NCBI RefSeq assembly: GCF_001659605.2
Contig: NC_035172.2
Span: 16,493,051 to 16,557,050, forward strand
Reading direction: 5' to 3'
Source: Manihot esculenta
Taxonomy: Eukaryota > Streptophyta > Magnoliopsida > Malpighiales > Euphorbiaceae
DNA: 64,000 nt
Shown here piece after piece: positions 55,663 through 64,000 of this stretch. The translations under genes were made by a program, and so were the position numbers. The first letter of the stretch is position 1. Every line of letters starts with the position of its first letter. The notes under the pieces are model-generated. The model had not been told where the DNA came from, ran no database searches, and saw only the letters and a list, made by a program, of their open reading frames with translations.

Positions 55663-55680
55663 TGGCGCCGTTGCCGGAGA
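55663..55680 (+). other. A3 primer binding site, tRNA-Asp
   Basis: TGGCGCCGTTGCCGGAGA, one mismatch to the tRNA-Asp 3' end (G to A at base 16), five bases after the LTR. Confidence 0.88.
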
Positions 55681-55708
55681 ATTGATTTAACTTATTTATT
55701 TTTCTTTC

Positions 55709-57349
55709 ATGACAAGATCCGAACACAGGGACACTCTACCCTTTAATCCAGAAATTGAACGCACCCTCAGAAGGTTAGGAAAGCAAGCTGCCGAGCATTC
55801 TGCCCAACCTTCGGCCGCCAAACTTCATCAACCTTTGGCCGCCGAACCTTCCTTGCTCCAGCAACCGAATCTTGCACAAATGGCAGAACCTAATGCACCA
55901 CTTGCTGCTCCTAATGGACATGCTGTCCAGAACCAAATAGTTCAAGAACATCCAGCAATAAGACCACAATTGCCAAGGGAAAGAACTATGAGAGAATTGG
56001 CAACACCTATAGGTGATCAAGCACCTCTTTGCATCACCTATCCACCTCTTACAGTTCCCTTTGAACTAAAGACAGGTTTGATTCATCTTCTCCCAAAATT
56101 TAGAGGTTTGCAAAATGAAAATCCACACAAGCACTTGAAAGAATTCAACATTGTTTGTTCATCCATGAGACCTTAAGGTATCTCTGAAGATCATGTTAAA
56201 TTAAGAGCTTTTCCCTTTTCATTAGATGACTTTGCTAAGGATTGGTTATTTTATTTGCCACCTGGATCTATAACTTCTTGGGATGATATGGTCCAAACCT
56301 TTTTGAACAAATACTTCCCAACATCTAAGTCAATTGGCATTATAAGAGAAATCACTAGCATAAGACAGAAACCAACTGAAGATCTTTATGACTATTGGGA
56401 AAGGTTTGAAAGACTATGTACAGGTTGTCCACAAAATGATATGTCAGACATGTCCCTCATACAGTTCTTTTATGAAGGATTACTCTTATCAAAAAGAAAA
56501 TTCATAGATGTAGCTTGTGGAGGATCCATTGCAGACAAGACACCTAGGGAGATGCGAGAACTGATCTCCACACTTGCAGCCTCATCTAGGCAATATGGTG
56601 AAGAGAAGCAACTGCAAAGAGGAGTCCATGAGGTAAGCTCACCTACTATTTATGAACTGACAGCTGTTATGAAAGATTTTGCCATAGGACTGGTTCAACA
56701 GATGCAAGCAACCCAGCCGCCTAGGCCATGTGGAATCTGCTCTTATGTAGGACACCCAACTGATCAATGTCCTACTCTTCAAGAAGACAATCAGCAAGTT
56801 AATGCCATTGGAGGATATAACAACTAGCCTAGACATGATCCATATTCCAACACATACAATCCAGGTTGGAGAGACCACCCCAATTTCAGCTACGGAAGGG
56901 CCAACAACAATCAGAATCATCAGAACTACCACAGAAATCAAGCCCAACCAGCACCTTTAAGTTCCAATCAGCACCTTGAAAAGATGATGGAGACACTTAC
57001 AAACACTGTACAAAGTCTCCAACAACAGATGGGACAAGTGACTGCATTCATGAATAAAGTTGAGTCCCAAGGTAAGCTCCCTTCTCAAACTGAAACTAAT
57101 CCTAGACAAAATGTGAGTGCCATCACTCTGAGAAGTTGAAAAGAGCTTCAAGATGCTAGTTATGAGAAAGAAAAGCAAGTTGCGCAAGAACCAATTGATT
57201 CAGAAGCCCCTCCAGCGCAATCTGAAGCACCTCCTGCACAAAAGACTGAACAAAAGGTACGTTTTCACATTCCACCTCCTTTTCCAAAAAGATTTGAAAG
57301 AACACAAAAAGAAAAGGAAGAAAAGGAGATTCTTGAGACTTTCAGAAAA
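55709..57349 (+). pseudogene. A3 gag, decayed
   Basis: Starts MTRSEHRDTLPFNPEIERTL. The N-terminal region contains two motif copies at 55809-55846 that read as PSAAKLHQPLAAEP. The capsid region is complete in sequence, and the knuckle CGICSYVGHPTDQC is intact. In-frame stops: 56174 (TAA for glutamine in RPQGIS), 56825 (TAG for glutamine), 57137 (TGA for glycine in LRSGKEL), then a frameshift before FHIPPPFPKRFE. Confidence 0.86.
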
Positions 57350-58384
57350 GTGAAAATCAACATACCACTGCTAGATGCTGTTAAGCAAATTCCAAGGTAC
57401 GCAAAATTTCTGAAAGAGTTGTGTACCAATAGAAGAAAGCTAGCTGCAAGAGAAAAAGTAAGTGTAGGTGAGGTTGTCACTGCTGTTATTAAAAGAGAAC
57501 TCCCTACTAAGTGCAAAGACAAAGGTATGTTTGCTATCTCTTGCAAGATTGGGAATGTTGGAATCAAGAAAGCCATGTGTGATCTTGGTTCATCTATAAA
57601 TGTCATGCCTCTTTCCATCTATAAATCTCTGAATGCATGTGTACTGAAAGACACGAGTTGTGATTCAATTAGTTGATAGATCTGTGGTATATCCCATAGG
57701 TGTTCTAGAAGATGTGTTAGTTCAAGTAGATGAACTAGTCTTTCCTGCTGATTTTTATGTGATTAATACTAAGGAAGATAGTTGCAATACTAGTTCAGAT
57801 ATCCTTCTTAGACGTCCTTTCTTGAGCACTGCTAGAACTAAAATAGATGTGCATGATGGTACTTTGACCATGGAATTTGAAGGGGAAGTAATTAAGTTCA
57901 ATGTGTATGATGCCATGAAATATCCGCATGATATGTCCCCTGTTTATGGTATTGATATTGTTGATTGTTTGAGCCAGGAGATTTTTGATGAAAATCAAGA
58001 TGATATTCTTAACAGTGATTTCTGCAGAGATACTAATCAGGTACAAATTGAAAGCCAGAAAGAGCCAAAACTCAAAGAAACAGTCTGTAGCATCCAATAG
58101 ATTGATGTTGCGCAGATTGAAGACATTCGGCAGCCGAATCCAGACCTCCTTCGGCCGCCGAACATGACTGCCTTCCAGACACAGAATCCATCGCCACAGC
58201 CTGCCCAGCATACTAAAAACTTTCAGCAGCCGAACTCTATTGACTTTCGACCGCCGAACTCAGCAACCATTCGCTTCAGCCGCCGAACCCTTCACCTCAG
58301 ATCCCATCGCCTGCTAAAACTACTGATATTCAGCCGCCAAACCCCACCATCCTTCGGCCGCCGAACCTCGCTCCAGAATCTCCA
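57350..58384 (+). pseudogene. A3 protease and motif-rich linker, decayed
   Basis: Protease with the active-site motif CDLGSSINV (serine for alanine). A two-base loss near 57653 shifts the frame (LKDTSCDS), and the continuation is in 57660-58100. A TAG at 58098 follows. The linker 58120-58384 carries seven or so TTCGGCCGCCGAA-type motifs that read as (R/Q)PPN, with a frameshift near 58270. Confidence 0.82.
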
Positions 58385-59791
58385 ATGCAAGCAAGCTCTT
58401 CCAGTCCTCCTTTGCAGTCAAGCCAAGAGCACCTTTCAGAATCTGAAGAATGTAAGGATGACCTTCTTGAACAAATCTTCCTTGCTCAATCTGATGAACC
58501 ATGGTATGCAGACATGGTAAACTACTTGGCCACAGGTAACTTGCCATCTGACATGCCAAAGCACACCAAAGATAAGATAAAGAAAGATGCCAGGTACTAT
58601 GTTTGGAATGAACCATATTTGTGGAAGCATTGTGCTGACCAAATGATAAGGAGATGTATTCCTGATCAAGAAATAGCTTATGTGCTTACTTTTTGTCATT
58701 CATATAGTTGTGGTGGACACTTTGGTCCAAGAAAGACTGCTCATAAGATACTTGAAAGTGGCCTGTTTTGGCCCACTATTTTTCGATATGCTTTTCTGTT
58801 TTGCAGATCATGCGCTAGGTGTCAACAGACTGGAAATCTAAGCAAAAGAAATCAAATGCCACAGAACCCCATCATGGTCTGTGAGGTATTTGATGTTTGG
58901 GGCATAGACTTCATGGGCCCATTCCCACCGTCTTTCGGATACACCTACATCATCCTTGCAGTGGATTATGTATCCAAGTGGGTGGAAGCTAGAGCAACAA
59001 AAATTGATGATGCCAAGGCAGTAGTAGACTTTGTGAAAACCCACATCTTTGCCAGACATGGGGTATCAAATGCAATCATCAGTGATAGAGGGACCCATTT
59101 TTGCAACAGAGTAGTGGAAAGCCTTCTTAGAAAACATAATGTGATCCATAGAACATCCATAGCATACCACCCTCAGACAAATGGGCAAGCTGAAGTATCC
59201 AATAGAGAAATCAAAGCCATCCTTGAAAAGACAGTCTCTCCTAACCGAAAGGATTGGAGTGCCAGGTTAGAAGATGCTTTATGGGCCTACAGAACAGCCT
59301 ACAAGACTCCCATAGGTATGTCTCCCTATAGATTGGTCTATGGGAAAGCTTGCCACCTTCCAGTTGAACTTGAACACAAGGCCTATTGGGCTATAAAGAA
59401 CTGCAACATGGACCTTAAGGAAGTTGGCCACCATCGCAAATTATAACTGCAAGAGCTAGAGGAAATAAGACGAGACGCATATGAGAACTCTTGGAACTAC
59501 AAAACAAAAACCAAAGCCTCCCATGACAGTCATCTTTCAAGAAAATAATTTGAGGTTGGTGATAAAGTCTTACTCTTTGACTCTCGTTTGAAATTATTTC
59601 CAGGAAAGCTACGGTCTAAGTGGATTGGACCATTCATTGTAGTATATGCCTACCCATATGGAGCTGTAGACATCCGAAGCATAGAAACTGGCAAAATCTT
59701 CAAGGTGAATGGACATCGTCTGAAGCCATACTTTGAAGGATTCGCAGTACAAGTGGTGGAAGAAATTCCACTACAATATCCTTCTGCTTAA
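58385..59791 (+). pseudogene. A3 integrase, decayed
   Basis: The frame passes from the linker ([17 protein letters not shown]) directly into integrase as in A2. It has the HHCC finger ([10 protein letters not shown]...CARCQQTG), [15 protein letters not shown] and a QAE glutamate 35 residues further. Stops at 59444 (TAA for glutamine) and about 59546 (TAA) separate the C-terminal part, which ends EIPLQYPSA at 59791. No RT or RNase H lies between protease and integrase. Confidence 0.88.
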
Positions 59792-60877
59792 AGAGAGTCG
59801 CACACCATGCACCACACCCCAGGGGAGTATTCAGTTTCCTTTGTTCTTTTGTGTTTCTTATACATTGAGGACAATGCATGATTTAAGTGTGGGGGTGTAT
59901 ACCTCTTCTTCTCTCCTTCTTCCTTCTTCTTCCTTTCTTCTTCTCTTCTTCTCCTTCTTCCTTTCTTCTTCTGTGAATTCACAATGCTTTCAGAATTGCG
60001 AAATTTTTTCTTTTCCTTTCAGTTTTCGTTTCTTTCAGTTTAATTAGCCACAGTTGAAATTTTTTTTTATGCTTTCAATAAAACACACACAACCACAACC
60101 TTCTTCTTCTTTTTGTTTTGCTCTACTCAAACTGATAAACTAGGTTGGATGAGTTCTTCTTTCCATGACCCCATTGATGTGATAACTCTTTAAACTTATG
60201 TTGAATCAATTGCAGTGAGTTGTATTCATGTTTGAGAATTGCCTTTTGAATTGAATCTTTGAGTTTGCCATGGTGAAAAATATATTGATGACCCTCAATT
60301 GAGAGAATGAGTTGAAAGTTGTGTGAATGAACTTAACATGACTTGATTTAGCAATTGGTGTTGATTTGCCCAAATCATTGAGAGAAAGAAAATTTAGCAA
60401 AGGCAAAGACCTCAAAAGCACAAAATCAAAAAACTGTTCCAATGGTCAAAAGACTAAGAACAAAGCTAGTAGCCACTTGGAGAGGTGACCAACTGAGTAA
60501 CTGGGGGTGGGTATCACAAATATGTACCTTCACGTCAAAAGGTTGGTGACTTTTTCAAGGAAAATCTAAGTGCAAAAGCCTAAATAAAGTACTTCAAGAT
60601 AAGGGCAAGTCAATCCAAAAGCTAGAAAAAGTCTTATCTAAACAAATCAATGTGCATGTATGGTCTCTTTTGAGGAAAACAAATCCTAGCCATGGTAAGC
60701 AAAGGGAAACAAGGAAAGAAGGTGAGTAATCTTCATGCATATATTCTTCACTGGAATGATTCAAAATAGGTGTCTAGAGTAAGAGCTTAAGTGGAAATAA
60801 GGATCTAGAGCAAAGAAAACTTATTTAACTATGTTTATTTGCTTGAGGACAAGCAAAAAGCTAACTGTGGGGGTATT
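59792..60877 (+). other. A3 3' untranslated region with two polypurine-tract-like sites
   Basis: About 1.09 kb with no gene. The upstream tract-like site is at 59866-59898 (tgaggacaatgcatgatttaa then gtgtgggggtg). A pyrimidine-rich (ctt)n tract follows at 59903-59970. The true tract (ctgtgggggtatt) ends at 60877. Confidence 0.8.
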
Positions 60878-62488
60878 TGATAGAGCATATTTTAGTCCAT
60901 ATTATCATGATCTTATTGATGTTTATTTACACCTTTCCTACCTAATTTTGTGGTTTTAATCATGTTTTGCAGATATTAGGTGTAAAGAGACAATCAAGAG
61001 AAAATGCTCTTAAAATTGTCAAAAAGTGTCAAATCTGGAAAAACCACCTTCGAAAGCACCTTCAGAAGCCGAAAGTCTCGTCCAGAGCCGAAACTCAACC
61101 ACCTTCGGTGGCACCTTTGGCGGCCGAAAGTCTTCTCCAGAGCCGAAAGACCAGCTTTTGAAAATAAGTTTAGGCGGCCGAAAGTCCCCCCGAACTGCCC
61201 CTTCCTTATTCAAGGAGCCAAATCTTGAAGATCACATGTTCCCACTTAACGCCATGCACATTAAAAATTTAAAAGGAGGCTCCACCTTCCTCTTTAGTGC
61301 ATGAGTGGGAAGAAAAATGTGAAGGAAACTTCTTGGACACACTTGGGCAGCAATTAAAAGACCAAAAAGTCCTTGCAACTTCCCACATGCACATAGAAGA
61401 CATATATTAGACCAAGGGCATTTTGGGCAACCTCTAAAAGTTGCATGGACACCTAAGAAACCCTACACAGCCTCCCAAGACATATTTAAAGGCTTTAAGA
61501 AGACAAGAAGTGGCAGACTTAAAGAGGGGACATCACCTCCCATTCGGCCAAGCACCTTCGGCCGCCGCTCCTCCTTCTCCTCCACCACCGGTTCTTCGTC
61601 CTTTGTTCTTTCCTTCTATTTTTTTATTTTGGTTCAGCCATGAGTGGCTGAAACCCCTAATTCTAGTTGAAGTTTGGTTGAAACTAAGGTTGTTTAAAGG
61701 GTTGTGAGATCTGAACATAAAGAGTTTGCTTTTGGTTTGTTCAATATTCATGCAATTGTGTGCTTAAATCCAAGATTGCTTTGTTGTTTTGATCAAATTG
61801 GCCACTTGATTCTTGATTGCAAAGTTAATTGATTGTTAGTTGGGATATTTGTTAGTCCGTAATTGCTGGAAATATTCTGACCTAAGAACACTTGGTGTAA
61901 AAACTAAGGAATTGTATGACCTAGCATCATCTTCATGCGTTTGGAGTAGCTAGGATTGGATCTCTCTAGTTCTTTATGCAATTAACAATTGTTTTGATGC
62001 CTAAGGCCCAAGGACGTTCCTTGGCAATTTGTTAATTAGTAATTGATTAGAGGACGTTCCCTAATTGATTTAATCATAAGGAGAGACATGGTGGTGAGAA
62101 GCGTTTTCCACCCCCATGACTAATCTATTGAACCAATCAAGAAAATATGAGTTTCAATGATCAATCCAAACAACCAAAGTGGATCCATATCTTCAACTAG
62201 ACCTTTCTCATATTGATTTCCTCTTTTATTTTAATTACTTACTGTTTTAATTGCTTTCAATAGTTGTTAGATAAATCAATCTTAAAACCCCCATTTTTAC
62301 TTTATTGCACTTTACTTTTGATCTGATTGCTTTCAGTTGTGCTTTCAGTTGATTCTCTTGATCTTGTTTGGGAAAAATGGATAAGTATTCAATTCTCTGT
62401 GGATTCGATCCTTTACCACTATCTGCAGTTGTAAAATTATTGATAACCGTAGAGGTTATTTTTTACCGGCTTCGACAACCGCGAGTCA
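60878..62488 (+). repeat. A3 3' LTR, shared with A4
   Basis: 1,611 bp, TGATAGAGCATA to GCGAGTCA. Motif block 61050-61195 and TATTTAAA at 61483-61490. It is followed by Athila internal sequence with no primer site and no matching TSD. Confidence 0.88.
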
Positions 62489-63242
62489 GCCAGAAAGAGC
62501 CAAAACTCAAAGAAACAGTCTATAGCATCCAACAGATTGATGTTGCGCAGATTGAAGACATTCGGCCGCCGAATCCATACCTCCTTCGGCCACAAAACAT
62601 AACTGCCTTCCCGACGCAGAATCCATCGCCACAGCCTGCCCAGCATACTGAAAACTTTCGGGAGCCGAACTCTACTAACTCTCGGCCGCCGAACTCAGCA
62701 ACCATTCGGCAGCCGAAGCTGAACTCCCTTCAGCCGCCGAATCATTCGCCTCAGATCCCATCGTCTACTGACACTACTGACGTTCGACCGCCGAACTCTA
62801 CCATCCTTCGGCCGCCGAACCTTGCTCCATAGTCTCCAACGCAAGCAAGTCCTTTCACTCCTCCTTTGCAATCAAGCCAGAAAGCACCAGAATCAGATCT
62901 GAAGCCTCTTTCAGATCATCTGAAATACATGTACCTAGGAGCTAACAAGACACTACCAATAATAGTGTCCAATAAATTGAGCCAACATGAAGAAGCAAGC
63001 CTCTTGAAAGTACTACAGAAGTATAAAGGAGCCATAGGGTGGACCATAGATGACATCAAAGGTATTTCTCCTTCCACATGCATGCATAGAATACACATGG
63101 AGGATGAATGCAAGCCAGTCAGAGATGCTCAAAGAAGGCTGAATCCACCCATGATGGAGGTAGTAAAGAAAGAAATAGTCAAGCTTCTTGATGCAGGTAT
63201 CATATACCCAATCTCTGATAGCAAATGGATGAGTCCTGTGCA
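62489..63242 (+). pseudogene. A4: Athila-like protease-RT linker and RT start, joined to the A3 LTR
   Basis: Begins gccagaaagagccaaaactc, which is the end of the protease region (compare 58057). It continues through a linker with about eight TTCGGCCGCCGAA-type motifs ((R/Q)PPN repeats), a TAG near 62831, and then the RT N-terminus (LKYMYLGANKT, CMHRIHMEDECKPVRDAQRR, SPVHVVP), where T6 interrupts. Unlike A2 and A3 this copy keeps RT after PPLQSSQ. Primer site, gag and protease are missing. Confidence 0.85.
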
Positions 63243-64000
63243 TGTAGTACCCGGCTAGACTCCGGTGTCGGAATTCCTACCGTCCGGTGGAATCTCGGAT
63301 GTCGGAAATCTCTAGAAGGGCAAAATCATGTTTTCATAAAATGTTTTAATGTATTTTATAGTTTTAAGCAAGAAGGAAATTGAGGAGGCATTTCTAGGTT
63401 CGGCCGCCGAACCTCAAGTTCGGCCGCCGAACATGGGATAGTTTTGGGGGGCATGTTAGGCTTCCGAAAGTTTCAAAGGTTTGGCCGACGAACCTCATGT
63501 TCGGCCACCGAACTTGCATGAGATTTGGAGGCACCTTAGGCTGCCGAAAGGTGGTCTGGCAGCCCCTATATAAGAGCTCCATGGCCGAAACGGGTGAGTT
63601 TTCTCCCCATTTTCGGCCACGGTGAGTTCCTGCTCTCCCATGGTTCGTTTTTGATGATTTTCCTCCGATCTTGCATGTTTTAACAAGTTTTATCTTGGTT
63701 TGAAGATTTTTGAGCAAAGGAGCAAGTTTTGGAGCTTGGAGACCAAAGAGTTGAGATCTCTCCCATCTCCGAGTTGGATCGCCTCTCCTCTCGTTCTTCA
63801 AAAGGTAAGAGTAGATCCATAGTTCCTTTCATGTTTTCATTAAGTTTTATGAAGATTTATGGGGTAGAAATGCATGTGTAGGTTTATGTTGAGTTTTCAG
63901 TTAAATGTGTGTTTATGAGCAATGTATGTTGGTTATGCATGTTTGATGTGCTGTAGTTGGGGTTTAGAATAGTTTGAAGCCCCTAGGAGCTTATATGCTT
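63243..64000 (+). mobile_element. Element T6: start of a Tekay-type LTR, runs off the window
   Basis: Starts TGTAGTACCCGGC (TGTAAT in other copies) after gtgca in the A4 RT. It contains four motif copies or variants (63399-63510), TATATAAG at 63567-63574 and a donor-like site at 63804. Whether it is a solo LTR or a full element cannot be told. Confidence 0.85.
63567..63574 (+). promoter_or_regulatory. T6 TATA box
   Basis: TATATAAG directly downstream of the motif cluster, as in the other Tekay LTRs. Confidence 0.65.

Larger units (their letters stand above)
54075..62488 (+). mobile_element. Element A3: Athila-like element lacking RT and RNase H
   Basis: 5' LTR 54075-55657, primer site 55663, gag, protease, linker, integrase, 3' untranslated region and 3' LTR 60878-62488. 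It was inserted into the T5 gag after atggg, but the sequence after its 3' LTR is gccag and Athila internal sequence, not atggg plus T5. So the right side has been rearranged (see A4). Same family as A2 with the same RT/RNase H deletion, but decayed by several stops and frameshifts. Confidence 0.88.

Noticed and set aside
62489..63242. Reading A4 as the target into which A3 inserted
   Set aside because: The left flank of A3 is T5 gag with atggg, not Athila sequence, and no duplication of gccag is found on the left.
1..64000. A host plant gene captured in one of the elements
   Set aside because: All internal regions can be assigned to gag-pol, leaders, LTRs or the SINE-like cluster; nothing else with exon-like structure was found.

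Overview
The window is repeat-only plant DNA. I found no host gene, rRNA, intact tRNA gene or CRISPR array. Everything belongs to Ty3/gypsy LTR retrotransposons inserted into one another, plus one small cluster of SINE-like units. Two lineages recur. The first is a chromovirus of Tekay/Del type: LTRs TGTAA...TTACA, initiator-Met primer site TGGTATCAGAGC, one gag-pol frame, C-terminal chromodomain. The second is an Athila-like lineage: LTRs TGATA...GTCA and a primer site complementary to the 3' end of tRNA-Asp(GUC). Together they point to pericentromeric heterochromatin of a eudicot. From memory the TTCGGCCGCCGAA-rich LTRs recall Euphorbiaceae such as cassava, but that is unverified.

Layout (names are mine). 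H is the oldest host, a sense Tekay element whose 5' LTR is already running at base 1; its pieces are 1-568, 9229-9908, 41677-42571 and 49656-51243. Into H went A1 (Athila-like, sense, 569-9228, TSD catgc), TA (Tekay, antisense, 9909-41676, TSD gagta), E3 (non-autonomous Tekay-like, 42572-49650, TSD cccgg) and T5 (Tekay, from 51244). Inside TA sits A2 (Athila-like, antisense, 11236-36591). Inside A2 sit E2 (non-autonomous Tekay-like, 11419-18863, TSD cctaa) and T-main (Tekay, 20925-30877, TSD gattc), with a three-unit SINE-like foldback (20008-20924) at T-main's left edge. Inside T5 sits A3 (Athila-like, 54075-62488), fused through its 3' LTR to a fragment A4 (62489-63242), which is cut by the start of another Tekay LTR, T6 (63243 to the end).

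Coding state. T-main is nearly intact: 1,661 codons of gag-PR-RT-RNase H-IN-chromodomain, broken by one in-frame TGA in the capsid region. All other gag-pol regions are decayed or deleted. A1 keeps RT and RNase H but has lost integrase. A2 and A3 keep integrase but have lost RT and RNase H at the same place, leaving in A2 an open 726-codon protease-integrase frame. E2 and E3 encode only a capsid-less, zinc-knuckle Gag remnant, yet their LTR pairs are almost identical (3 differences in 2,770 bp; 2 in 2,625 bp by eye), so they moved very recently and must have been mobilised in trans.

The most unusual signal is a CpG-rich module built on TTCGGCCGCCGAA (it contains GCCGCC, the core of the plant GCC box). 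It is clustered just upstream of the TATA box in the Tekay LTRs, repeated downstream in a unit of about 55 bp, present in opposite orientation in the LTRs of the unrelated Athila-like lineage, and also present inside Athila-like coding linkers, where it reads as RPPN repeats. One deletion junction (11233-11235) falls inside this module.
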